Below are positions 34,335 to 44,810 of a stretch of 64,000 bases of DNA, one piece after another. The position numbers and the translations under genes were made by a program. Numbering within the stretch: the stretch's first letter is position 1; every line of letters begins with the position of its first letter. Below the pieces are notes generated by a model. It made no database searches. It had not been told where the DNA came from and saw only the letters and a list, made by a program, of their open reading frames with translations. This stretch comes from Paulinella micropora (taxonomy: Eukaryota; Cercozoa; Imbricatea; Euglyphida): NCBI GenBank assembly GCA_009731375.1, contig BJOX01000030.1, positions 1,289,859 through 1,353,858 of the forward strand, in the 5' to 3' direction.

Positions 34335-35292
34335 TCCAATATTTCTTTTTTCTTCCTTTGTCGGGAAGAAGTTCTGATGTTGGCGGGGTCTATTTCCTCG
34401 CGTTTCAGTAAATGCTTTGTTTGTTTATTAATATCTGTCTCTTCCGGTTCGTCAGTTGCCTCTGTCTTTAATAAATGTCGTGGTGGTACTACATCATCAT
34501 TTGTTAATACAATCCGGTATCCCTTACGGGCTTTGACTGTGTAGATTTGCTTGCTCCATGTCTTTCCTCCCTTTTCTAAAATGTGTTTCTTGTTTAATTT
34601 TCTAACTCTGTCTCCCTCTTTGAAACCAAATAAATATTTATCAACATATCTATGTTGTTGGCTAACATCATTTCCTTTAAATACATCAATTGGTGCCGCC
34701 TTAATTGCTGAATGTTCTTTCTTGTTATAATAATAAACAACATCTTCAATATAACTTATCCAATCAAAATTACGATTGAAAGCCCATAATAGTGTAATCT
34801 TTCTCTTAGTGTTCTAACAAATCTATCAACAATACCTAACGAATTATGGTCGCCTACTTCAACCATAAATTGTTCAATTCCATTATTTCTCATCCACTCA
34901 CCAACGGCACCTTTAAACTCCCCACCATTGTCCGATATGTATGCTTTTGGCTTTGGTAATTTCTTGAGGGCATCTAAAACGGTGGTTGAAAATTTATTTT
35001 TTAAAGGTATCGCATAAGCATAACGACTATGAATATTAATCCAAATAAGGGCGAAATTATAATTTTTATTTTTTGTAGCAACCTTACTCATATCCATTAA
35101 ATCGATATTAACCATATCTAATACCTTATCAGCCCATATTGTTGTCCCTCTAGTCCTTGGCTTAGTCTGACTAAATAATTCTTGAGCAGTGTTTGTCCGT
35201 TCTTCCTCTATCGGTTCGCCTCGCGGAGTATCTTCTAGTTGTGTATCCTTATCCTGTGCATTAATATTACTATTTGTGTGTTTGTTGTCCAT
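34335..35292 (-). pseudogene. rve-family integrase (frameshifted)
   Basis: Inserts the viral DNA into the host genome. The minus-strand frame starts MDNKHTNSNINAQDKDTQLE. The catalytic core shows NIDLMDMS (first Asp), AYISDNGGEFKG (second Asp) and HNSLGIVDRFVRTLRE, where Asp stands at the third acidic position, as I recall for some Polinton and virophage integrases. The first frame stops at 34756; the other frame continues ITLLWAFNRNFDWISYIEDV, YYYNKKEHSAIKAAPIDVF and a basic C-terminal part (KGYRIVLTNDDVVPPRHLL) to about 34335. The break is a one-base shift near 34800. Confidence 0.85.
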
Positions 35293-35336
35293 GATATTTT
35301 AGAATTTCAAAAATATCTTTTCTGCTTCCTTACTTT

Positions 35337-35819
35337 TTAATTTATTCTTTGGTGTATTGTTATATACATTAACTGATATTTTTTCACTTCGTTTTTACCA
35401 CCTCGCTGTTTTCCGCCTGTTGTTTCATAATCTTCGCTTTCTTCACTCTCACTTTCTTCTTCTTCTTCGCTGTCATTCTCAGGCTTCTTGGGCTGTGGTG
35501 CTTTCTTTGCGGTTTTCTTCTTAGGCTTTTTAGCATTCTTTTTTATCTTTCTAAGCATATGATTTGCAATAACCTCAGACATATCAATTTCGCTATCGCT
35601 TTCGCTTGATTCATCTTCAATCTCAGGATTTTTAAGTATGTCTTTCGCAACACCAACTTCAGCATCCGTCTCAATAAGTTCTTCCAGTGATGCTTCTTTT
35701 AATTCTCCTTTTTTACGAAGCCTTTCACTTGCCCACTCGTCCTTTCTACATTCAGCATTTTCTCTGTTTGCTTGAACTGCTTTCTTCCAGTTTTCTTTTG
35801 AAGCCTCTTTTGACGGCAT
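35337..35819 (-). CDS. Acidic/basic charged protein, 160 aa
   Basis: Open frame starting MPSKEASKENWKKAVQANRE, with acidic clusters (EDESSESDSEID, SEEEEESESEESED) and a Lys-rich stretch (KKIKKNAKKPKKKTAKKAPQ). Disordered. It lies just upstream of the integrase on the same strand, with about 45 bases between them, so the two may share a promoter. Function unknown. Confidence 0.55.
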   Translation of the reverse strand: MPSKEASKENWKKAVQANRENAECRKDEWASERLRKKGELKEASLEELIETDAEVGVAKDILKNPEIEDESSESDSEIDMSEVIANHMLRKIKKNAKKPKKKTAKKAPQPKKPENDSEEEEESESEESEDYETTGGKQRGGKNEVKKYQLMYITIHQRIN

Positions 35820-35910
35820 TGTTTACCGACGAATGATATTACACGAGATAATTGTATTTTTTGTTAGTATAATTTAACAAAAAAAAATTAAAATAATTAT
35901 TTTATATACA
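35820..35910. promoter_or_regulatory. Divergent promoter region with TATACAATG start context
   Basis: The 90-base AT-rich gap between the minus-strand gene (start 35819) and the fibre gene (start 35911). On the fibre side it ends TTATTTTATATACAATG; similar TATACAATG contexts precede other genes of the element. Confidence 0.45.
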
Positions 35911-37677
35911 ATGTCTAACTTCAAGTCGCTCTTAGGCCTTAATGATTTAGCCGTCGATAGTCTAGATATACTTAACTTAGACTTAACCAACACTAATATT
36001 ACAGGTTTAAACACAGATAGGGTGCCGGAAGATGCCGACCCGATAAATCTTTATTATATATGGGCGATTTGACACAAGATTATCTAACAAATCAACATCA
36101 GACCTCAAAGAGGGAAAAAATATATACTACACAGAACAACGAGTGAGGGACAACGACGAAGTCAAAGCCTCAACTCAACACAGAAGCAATACATCCAATC
36201 CGCACCAAACCAGTTTATACAATTTAACAGATACAAACATATCCGCTCCAGCGGTTGGTCAATACTTAACATACAATGATGTAGATGGTAAATGGAGGAA
36301 TACCGCACTTGGTTCAATTGATACACTTTCTGATGTTGTCATAACAGCCCCGATAGCCGCTAATAGTTATCTTACATACAACACTCCAAACTGGGTAAAT
36401 AAAACATTTCCAATAAATGTTGATGAATTCGGCAACATTAATATGGGTGGGTATTTGAACACAACAGGAGTACATTTACTAAATACGATATCGGTTTCTT
36501 CAATCATAACCACTGCGACATTTGATGATGCTTTTGACACACGGCTCGAAACTAAGTCAACCACCAACTTAGCAGGGGGGACAAACCTTTATTATACGAA
36601 TGCGAGATTTGACACACGGCTCACAGCTAAAACAACCGCAGACTTAAAAGAGGGAACAAATCTATACTATACCGATGGTAGGTTTGACACACGACTCGCA
36701 TCCAAAACTACCGCTGACTTAAAAGAGGGGACTAATCTATATTACACCACCGCGAGGGCTAATACAGACTTTGATACACGGCTAAGCACTAAATCAACTA
36801 ATAACTTAGCAGAAGGCACTAATTTATATTACACCACAGCGAGGGCTAATATAAGCACTAAATCAACTAATAACTTAGCAGAGGGGACTAATCTATATTA
36901 AACCACAGCGAGGGCTAATACAGACTTTGACACACAGCTAAGCACTAAATCAACTAATAACTTAGCAGAGGGGACTAATCTATATTATACTACAGCGAGG
37001 GCTAATACAGACTTTGATACACGGCTAAGCACTAAATCAACTAATAACTTAGCAGAGGGGACAAATTTATATTATACCACAGCGAGGGCTAATGCAGACT
37101 TTGATACACGGCTAAGCACTAAATCAACTAATAACTTAGCAGAGGGGACTAATCTATATTACACCACAGCGAGGGCTAATACAGACTTTGACACACTGCT
37201 AAGCACTAAATCAACGAATAACTTAGCAGAGGGGACTAATCTATATTATACGACAGCGAGGGCTAATACAGACTTTGACACACGGATAGCCACTAAATCA
37301 ATAGATGCTTTGAGTGATGTAATAATATAACAACACCCGCAAACGGCCAATTACTAACATACAACGGCACAAACTGGGTAAATTCTACTGGGTCGTTATC
37401 TTTCCTTTCATTAACGGGCGGGACGATGTCAGGCGACATTAAACTGGGTGCTTCAACTTTTACTATGTACTCAGGCCCGCAGACTATGACAACCAATTCT
37501 TCACCTTCTCCATTCGTCGCTTCTGCTTCTTCTGAATACGATCCAGCATATCAGGCTTTTAATGTCAACCGGAACACCGATATTGGTCTAGCAACTTTCA
37601 CTACAACGATGCGACAGGAGTTTATTCAAGAGTTCCACCGAACACAAAAACATTTTCAGGAACTCCATAAACGGGCG

Positions 37678-37715
<38 letters not shown>

Positions 37716-39531
37716 GATTTGGGGGCCATATACAGGATAAAAAATATTATGTTAGGTCTTCGTCTGCTAATTACATTGAAATGACACCGAGCATTTGGTA
37801 TGTGGGAGTAAGCACTGACAACATTACATACACATTATGGGACAGCAGGAGTGGCGAGGCTTGGGCTTCACAAACAACTAAAACATATACACCCGCTTCA
37901 AATGCTTCTGCTAGATATATCATATTCGTCGCGAACCAGGCGGGAAGTGGCGGAACTTCATTTAGAAATCAAGTCCGTATCGCCAGTCTGTATTTTGATT
38001 ATGAAACCTTTAATTATGACATAACATTGATTAGAAATATGACGAGCGACACATTAACAACAAGCGGAGCCATAACAGCAAGTCGATTAATAACTGCGAG
38101 TGCGGGATTGACAGGGACCACATTAACGGCCAGCGGATTGATAACGGCAAATGCGGGAGTTGATATGAAAAGCCAAAGCATAACAAACTTAGCCACTCCG
38201 TCGGCTTCAACAGACGGGGCGACAAAAGGCTATGTAGACACATTAGACGGACAGAATGTGAAATTAACAGGAAACCAAACAATAGCAGGGACGAAAGAAT
38301 TTAGCGGAATATTAGCAACTTCATTAGGTGTCCCGTGTATAGTAGGCAGAACCACAAAGGGAACAGGAGCAACATGAGACTTAGAATTATATGGAACCGC
38401 TGCCAACATGAACGGACCGCACATTCAAGCATTTGTTCATAATTCCGTTTATCCTACATTCCAATTATTGAATTATGGTCAGGACAATATTGCTTTAAGT
38501 TTTGATAGTTATTGGGATGGTTCGAACTGGAAATCAAGCGACCCTGGCTCGAACTTTCAAACATACAAATTAAGTGATAAACTCGCTTTTAACTACAAAT
38601 CGGGAGTAGCACTGGCAGGAAACATAGCATGGTCTGAGGCGATGAACATAAGCAATGCGGGCACTATAACAACAACAGGAGCAATAACAGCAAGTAGTTT
38701 AATAACCGCAAATGCTGGTATTAGTTCGGTTCAAAGTATCACAATGACTAATTCAGGCTCGCAAATTTACTTTTCGGACGGCACGACAGCCACGTGCGGT
38801 ATAAGGTGGTCTGACGATAACCACGGTGTATTCTGTCAAAGAAATGCTAATACGATGTACATCAAAGACTATGGCGACATATACTTTCAAACAACAGGTT
38901 CTACTTCGCGAGCACATGTGAATTCAAGTGGTTTTTATGTTCCTTCGTCTGGTTCTTCAACTTCGGTCCAAATAGGAACAAGAACAGGATTTCCTAATGA
39001 ACCTACGATTTTAATTAGGTCTGCCGATGTTGCTAATAACCGCGGTTTCTTTGGTTTTAGTGGTGGAAATATATATTGGAGCACAACAAATTCAAATGGA
39101 GAGCCTTCGGGAAATTACAATTCTATACTATCAAACGGTGCTTGGACATACTCATCAGACAGGAGATTGAAAACAGATATTAAGACATTAGAATGTGGTG
39201 AATGCTGTGAGAAAATAATGAAACTAAATTGTTATTCATATTATTTGAAATCGGACGAAAAGAAAGAAAGTAAGAATTGTGGTTTTAGAGCAGATGAAGT
39301 AAAAAAATATTTCCAGAGTTCGTCACAAATTCAGGTATGAAAATAGGAGAAGATGAAAACCTTGAAGGCATAACATATACAAGTTTTATACCGATATTAG
39401 TTAGTGCTTTTCAACATGTGGCGGAAAAGGTAGTTAATTTAGAAAAAGAAAATAAAATTCTTTTTACTATTATAGAAGATCTATCTAAGCAACTAGCAGA
39501 AATCAGAGCGGAAGTATTTGGTGTTTCATAA
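35911..39531 (+). pseudogene. Tail-fibre-like protein with S74 chaperone domain (broken)
   Basis: Starts MSNFKSLLGLNDLAVDSLDI. From about 36520 to 37310 it has around ten tandem units of about 28 residues, pattern STKSTNNLAEGTNLYYTTAR with DFDTRL. Then come beta-rich segments and TLTASGLITANAG-type repeats. The C-terminus (about 39150-39531) has SSDRRLKTDIKTLECGECCE and CGFRADEVKKYF, the signature of the Peptidase_S74 intramolecular chaperone, which drives trimer folding of fibres and then cleaves itself. Lesions: frameshift near 36055, TAA at 36898-36900, frameshifts near 37330, 37700 and 39330, and TGA near 38377. Likely host-attachment fibre. Confidence 0.75.
36520..37310 (+). repeat. In-frame tandem repeat of the fibre shaft
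   Basis: Around ten units of roughly 84 bases coding for ...KSTNNLAEGTNLYYTTARAN and TDFDTRLST. Units are very similar at the DNA level, so they have been homogenised or recently amplified. Confidence 0.85.
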
Positions 39532-39575
39532 AACATCTAACTGATTATCGCAAGCGATTTTCAACGTATTTTCAA

Positions 39576-39929
39576 ATGTCCAACAATAATACGACTAGAC
39601 TACACAGACCACCTCCAATCATAGAAATTGATGGCGAACTAACACCAGAACTAAAACATCGTGTATTAGATATTGAACTAAAAACAGAAGAGAAAAAAAT
39701 TGACAATGAAATTGAAAATGAATGGAATTGCTGTATGACTAAACGAAAAACTGACAGCCGACTTATTAAGTATCTGTTTCAGATGGGTATTATTATATCT
39801 ATAATCACACTTTGCGTCGTGAGGCTTTCAGAAAAAGATATTCCGTGCGAGGTAGCCAACACTTATGTCGGAATTTTGACCTTACTCATCGGCATTTGCC
39901 TTCCATCACCTTCTACTTCAAAGAAATGA
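39576..39929 (+). CDS. Two-helix membrane protein, 117 aa
   Basis: Intact frame. It starts MSNNNTTRLHRPPPIIEIDG, has a charged helix, then two hydrophobic segments (LFQMGIIISIITLCVV and TYVGILTLLIGICLPSPS). The LPSPS ending after the second helix resembles small two-helix proteins I recall from algal viruses. Probably a virion or infected-cell membrane protein. Confidence 0.6.
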   Translation: MSNNNTTRLHRPPPIIEIDGELTPELKHRVLDIELKTEEKKIDNEIENEWNCCMTKRKTDSRLIKYLFQMGIIISIITLCVVRLSEKDIPCEVANTYVGILTLLIGICLPSPSTSKK

Positions 39930-40075
39930 TATTTATCAACTACACTTTCATTCGCTTCGCTCATTCTCGTTTGTTGATAAACATCGAAAACCGACAAAAA
40001 CATTAAATGGGAGACGATGTTTTAGAATAAGAGAGAGTGCGAAAGCACGAAGCGCAATTCTAAAATATCAAAAAG
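39926..40075. terminator. Intergenic double hairpin, copy 1
   Basis: First stem: TTTATCAAC (39930) with GTTGATAAA (39973). Second stem: TTTTAGAAT (40020) with ATTCTAAAA (40057), enclosing GTGC-GAAA-GCAC. A related copy follows the gene ending at 40683. Likely transcript-end or processing signals by analogy with hairpin-directed polyadenylation in giant viruses. Confidence 0.6.
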
Positions 40076-40322
40076 ACGAGCATTCATACAAATGTATTTT
40101 ATACCACGAAGCATCATTTGAACAGGTTAAAGGAATAGCTTCATCAAAACTAACACACCAATCACTCATAGGCTTATACACACATTTAAATTTAGTTTCT
40201 ATTCCTTGCTTTATACAATAAGCACAACTCTCATTCTTTTTTTCTGAGTATTGCGAGTAAAAGTCGCAGGCGGTCCGCGAAAATATTTTTGTAATTAAAA
40301 AGTTTATCAGTAATATAATCAT
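40068..40322 (-). CDS. Small secreted or membrane Cys-rich protein, 84 aa
   Basis: Starts MIILLINFLITKIFSRTACD, a hydrophobic N-terminus like a signal peptide or anchor, then seven cysteines (CAYC, KCVYK, WCVSF, TCSN, ECSSF and others). Its ATG overlaps the ATG of the plus-strand gene at 40321 through CATG, so the two start divergently with no space between them. Function unknown. Confidence 0.45.
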   Translation of the reverse strand: MIILLINFLITKIFSRTACDFYSQYSEKKNESCAYCIKQGIETKFKCVYKPMSDWCVSFDEAIPLTCSNDASWYKIHLYECSSF

Positions 40323-40683
40323 GGCTACTGAATATAAATATCAGCGGATTATTTTTCTGAGTAATGATTTTGTGGGAAGCAAAACATTTAATAAAAATAT
40401 TCAGATGTCATTTACACCAACCAGAATGAATGTAAAATTTATCCACTATATGAACGACCAAACAGAGACAAAAACCAGAATTCTTTATATGGACAGAATT
40501 GGAATTATTGGCACATTCTCCGACAGCAACACAACAAATATTTCAAACCTCAGTTATAATTTGGGTGTCGTTGGTTGGTTAGACGGACAATATACATTTA
40601 AAGTCCTTGGGACTGATAGCGGAAATATTGATACAGGAAATTTAGCGGGAAGAATTGTTGTATGTTTAGAGTTTCTAGGATAG
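40321..40683 (+). CDS. Small beta-rich protein, 120 aa
   Basis: Intact frame: MATEYKYQRIIFLSNDFVGS ... YNLGVVGWLDGQYTFKVLGT ... GRIVVCLEFLG. Alternating hydrophobic residues suggest a beta sandwich; a structural role is possible given the neighbours. Not recognised. Confidence 0.55.
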   Translation: MATEYKYQRIIFLSNDFVGSKTFNKNIQMSFTPTRMNVKFIHYMNDQTETKTRILYMDRIGIIGTFSDSNTTNISNLSYNLGVVGWLDGQYTFKVLGTDSGNIDTGNLAGRIVVCLEFLG

Positions 40684-40875
40684 TTATCAACTACACTTTC
40701 ATTCGTTTCACTCGTTCTCGTTTGTTGATAACCATCGAAAACCGATTTAATTTCTTGTAAATGAAAAAAACGATGTTTTAGAATATAAACAAACGAGTTT
40801 GTGTTATAGCAAAAATCACGAGTGATTTTTAATAAGAGAGAGTGCGACAGCACGAAGCGCAATTCTAAAATAGCA
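40681..40875. terminator. Intergenic hairpin cluster, copy 2
   Basis: Contains TTATCAAC...GTTGATAA, ACAAACGAGTTTGT, AAAAATCACGAGTGATTTTT and GTGC-GACA-GCAC, all enclosed by TTTTAGAAT and ATTCTAAAA. It matches copy 1 except for an inserted pair of stems, and the tetraloop differs. Confidence 0.65.
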
Positions 40876-40899
40876 CTGCAAAAAATCAATAATGTCAAG

Positions 40900-41640
40900 G
40901 TGAAGCCAGTAAAACAAGAGGGTGATGGAAACAAAAAAGCCAATGGTTATAATTATTTAATGAGCCGTATGCCAATATATTTGTGCTTGCCCGTAAGAAG
41001 AGCGGGAAAACAACAGCACTCTTTGAAATACTGAAACGGACAACAGACAGAAAAACCCGTTTGTCATTATTGCTTCAACAATACACAAGGACTACATTTA
41101 TAAAGCAATGGTAAAGCACTTTAAGAACAGGGGAAACCCGATGGCGATCTATACATTTCTGGAGTCAGATCGTGTAAATGTGATAGACTACGAACTTGAC
41201 AAACTGAACAGACGGGACGAGCAACACGAAGGAGAAGTAAAACAGGACGAAAAAGAAACGATGGAGAAACCACAATTTTTTTTATTTCGGAAAAGAAGAA
41301 AAAAAGAAAAATACCGAACCAAAAGAACGACCAAGTAAGTATATTTTGCCAGAGGTTGTTTTTGTTTTGGATGATTTAGGAAGTGGATTAAGAGATAAGT
41401 CCGTGAGCGATTTGTTAAAAAAGAACAGACACTATAAATCGAATGTGATTATGTCAATCCAGTATTTGAACGACCTACGGTCAGAAGCCATTAAGCAGTT
41501 AGATTATTTATTAATCTTTCCGGCCCAGTCTCAGGACAAAATGGAACTCGTATATAAACACTTAGTATCACGAAGCAACAAAGGAGAGACTTAATTTTCT
41601 GTATGTCTCAAGTGTTGATGATGAATTACGGAAGAATTTT
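40900..41640 (+). pseudogene. FtsK/HerA-type packaging ATPase (broken)
   Basis: Pumps viral DNA into the capsid. Walker A reads NIFVLARKKSGKTTALFEIL (about 40975), then a segment KAMVKHFKNRGNPMAIYTFL, Walker B PEVVFVLDDLGSGL (about 41350) and MSIQYLNDLRSEAIKQLDYL with LIFPAQSQDKMELVYKHL. The pieces lie in three frames (shifts near 41035, 41095 and 41335). Segment order and motifs match the ATPases of Polintons and virophages. Confidence 0.75.
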
Positions 41641-41694
41641 AATTTTCGTCTAAAATAATTATTTGATTTTTGTAATATTTTTTTTCATAGTATA

Positions 41695-42020
41695 ATGGTA
41701 GCAAAAACAACTCGTGTTGAAGTCATTCCAACAATCGGCAAACGAACTATTAACTCAAGCACAAATATGGCTGGAGGTAAAAGGAAAACTGGACGAAAGA
41801 AAAAGCAAGGAGGCAAGGGACAGGCTGGCGGTAAAATTAACTGGGTCGTGTTGGTAAGACAGCAATGGCAGTGAATAAATTTCTCCGTGATAACAAGATT
41901 ATTTCAAAGACTGCGAATGCCCTTGGTGATATCGGAGTACCATATGCGTCTCGTATCGGGTCTACTGCTGCAAAACTTGGTTATGGTAAGCAGAGCGGAC
42001 GAGGGGCCCTCAAATTTTGA
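41695..42020 (+). pseudogene. Small Gly/Lys-rich basic protein
   Basis: Starts MVAKTTRVEVIPTIGKRTIN at a TAGTATAATG context, has a basic Gly-rich core (GGKRKTGRKKKQGGKGQAGG), then in a second frame AVNKFLRDNKIISKTANALG and AAKLGYGKQSGRGALKF to TGA. One frameshift near 41850. The composition suggests a DNA-condensing or virion core protein, by inference only. Confidence 0.5.
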
Positions 42021-42070
42021 AAAAAAAAATAGTTTGATATAACACAGAAGTATTTTTTTGTCAATATACA

Positions 42071-42181
42071 ATGGTCGTCAAGAAAGCGAAGAAACAGACA
42101 TTAAGACCCCCGCGGGTTTATAAAAATAAGAGCGGGGTAAAAAATATTATCTTAATTTCTGTAAAAAGACAAATGATATAA
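42071..42181 (+). CDS. Short basic peptide, 36 aa
   Basis: ATG directly after TCAATATACA, the start context shared by other genes of the element. Reads MVVKKAKKQTLRPPRVYKNK and ends VKRQMI. May be the start of a longer frameshifted gene. Unknown role. Confidence 0.35.
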   Translation: MVVKKAKKQTLRPPRVYKNKSGVKNIILISVKRQMI

Positions 42182-42207
42182 GCACACTTCAAATTGTTAA
42201 ACTTTTT

Positions 42208-43892
42208 ATGAAATACTTAAGCAGACCAAAAGCAAAGAAAAAAGCAAAGAAGGAAGATTTAAGAAAAGTCCAGAGCCTGTCTGAGATTGGACAGAACACA
42301 AGAACAGCCATTAATGATCACTTAGACAAACTCAGAAAGGAAAAGTATGAGGGTATTGAAGCAATAGAGAGAAAAAGAAAAGACAGCACGGAATGAAATG
42401 GAAGAGGAAAAGAAAAGGCTAGAAAGAAAAGACATAGCAGATGCTAAGGAACAAAAAGAGATAAAGGATAGGGAACATAAAAGAGAACTGGCGGAGATGA
42501 ATGAAAGAAAGGAAGAAATAGATAGAGCATTAAGAAGAGAAAGAAAACTCATAGAGGATGTAAAATATGAAGAAGACAGAAAACTCGGATACAAGCATTA
42601 CCACCAGTACAATATCAATATATTATGCCACCACAACAGGAACAACAGGCACAACCGCAACCAGAGGTAAAAATTAAACCGAATCAAGAATTTGAAGAAA
42701 ACAAATTAATCGTAAATTCTGGAGTTTTTACTAAAGCAGATATAAATAATTGGAACCCTGCTAAAATACAAAGTATTGCGGAAAGAATAAAACAATTTCA
42801 AGAACGAAAACTGACAATAGACGATATGAAAAAGGTACTCGGTGAGCAAGAAAATTTAAACAAAAATTTAGGAAATAAATTAGAGATGGCGAAATATGAA
42901 GCGATGTTAAAGAGTGGATTGACAAATAGTAATATTGAGAAAAAACTTACCATTAAAATTCTTGGTGAAGCACTGAAAGATAAACTTCAAAAGAAAGGAA
43001 AACATGTTAAAGGATGGAACCAAAAGGCATCTTGGATTGTTGAAAAAAAATAGAACATAAAATAGATGTAGGAGAAAAGGAAGAAGTAAAAAAGAAACTC
43101 GCAGAATATTTGGGATTACAAACGGGAAATGGATTAGAAGATTTGATTAATAAAGTGTTTTCCGTAGAAAATATTAAAAAATATTTATCACGAAAAGAAT
43201 GGAGACATTCAATGAGAAAAAAAGATTATGTTAATGCTTTTATAAATAAATATAGAAATGAACAGCAACAGCAACCAGAGCCCGAGCCAAAACCAATACA
43301 GCAACCACAACCAGAGCCACAGCAACTAGAGCCAGAGGTGCCACAGCCAGAGGAGGCAAAGCCAGAGGTACCACAGCTAGAGCAACAGGAGGGAGAGGGG
43401 CGGGGACTAATGACTAATGAAATAGACGACATAATGAAAAAATATGGATGGTATCTCGGCACCATAGCCAGTGATGAAATCTACAAATTGAAGCCCGGAA
43501 GTAGAAAGCGATACGGATTTATTATGAATACCGACCCTAGCAACGAAAAAGGACAGCACTGGATGGCTGTATGGATAAGTCTAGGTAATGACAGGAGTGT
43601 TGAAGTGTATGGCCCCTTAGCACTTTATGAACCTACTGAAGACTTTCAACAACAAATGAAACGGCTAATAGATAAAAGCCACCCAGATAGTTATTTATTA
43701 ATGAAGGTTGATCAAGTAAAAGAGCAGAGTGATACTTCCTCAACTTGTGGATGGCATAGTATGAGGTTTTTAATGGAAAGAGCGAAAGGTATTAAATTCA
43801 AATTTGCCAGTGGTTTCACAGACCTAAAAGAAGACGAAGCGGAAAAATTAAAAGCACAAAACGGATATGGTCATTTTGATACATACATATAA
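42208..43892 (+). pseudogene. Coiled-coil/Q-rich region joined to adenovirus-type protease
   Basis: Frames at 42208-42396, 42398-42670, 42625-43053 and 43054-43892 follow each other with shifts in A-runs. The first part is a long charged coiled coil (KKRLERKDIADAKEQKEIKD), then QQEQQAQPQPEVKIKPNQEF, a helical segment, and a Gln/Glu/Pro repeat (43260-43400). The last 150 residues are a Ulp1/adenain-like cysteine protease: GQHWMAVWISLG (His), VEVYGPL, then VKEQSDTSSTCGWHSMRFLM (Gln and nucleophile Cys). Such proteases mature capsid proteins. The protease part is intact. Whether all pieces are one gene is uncertain. Confidence 0.7.
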
Positions 43893-43915
43893 AATTATTT
43901 ATCCGTTAATATACA

Positions 43916-44724
43916 ATGGATTACAAAGGTGGTCGCTCAAGTTCCATTTATTACATAAATAGCAAAAATAGGATAGCAGGCACAGACTCGGACTTTACAC
44001 ACGAAGTCAATATGAAGGGACTAGACAATCCCACACACTGCAAAATTCTTCATATTTATGTGCCGAAGTCGTATTACTCTGTGGCTTCACCATATAATAC
44101 TTTTACATTATGCGAAGACGGATATGGGGCTTTAATTACGATATCTGAGGGCAACTACACAATGAACAACTTAAAAATAAACTGGCAGAGGTGTTAACCG
44201 CAGACAGCCCAAATAATTATACTTATGTGGTATCCAGTAATAATACCAACATAGACCCAGAAGATGGCAAATTAACATTCAGTGTGTCAGAAAATAAAGG
44301 AATTCAACCGCGGTTTATATTTTATGGTACCCGTATTCACGAGGTTATGGGATTTGATAGAAACTCAACATATTTCTTTGCTAATGATTTTATTAAATCG
44401 CCAAATGTGATTATTTTAACTGGAGAAAAAACTCTGTATCTTCAATCTGATTTGGTGAATGAAGGTGATAATCACGTGCTTCAAGAAATATACACGGCCA
44501 ACGAAATTCCTTTGGGATCTGTTATCTATGATGGAAGCGGGTCTGAGTATGGTAAAACATTATCTGCAAGTTCAAATAATGTATTCAGGTTTTACTTGAC
44601 AGACGAAAACGACCAAGCGATTAATCTTAATGGTTTAGGTATCGTTATGACTTTATTGGTTTATCGTGAAACTAATTATTTTAATTTATTTACTTCATTC
44701 TTCAATTTGTTAAAAGCTAGATAA
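43916..44724 (+). pseudogene. Penton-like minor capsid protein (one frameshift)
   Basis: ATG at 43916 follows CCGTTAATATACA. First frame: MDYKGGRSSSIYYINSKNRI ... HCKILHIYVPKSYYSV, to 44197. Second frame from about 44190: LTADSPNNYTYVVSSNNTNI ... VIILTGEKTLYLQSDLVNEG ... LLVYRETNYFNLFTSFFNLL. Position (between protease and major capsid protein), size (about 265 residues) and the TLYLQSDLV segment fit the single-jelly-roll penton protein of Polintons and virophages. One frameshift near 44185. Confidence 0.7.
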
Positions 44725-44810
44725 TTAATTTATCCAGAATTATTTATTTTTTTCTATAAATATATTCTGGTGAATTAATCAACTTACACTACTTCAAAAA
44801 CAAAACAAAA

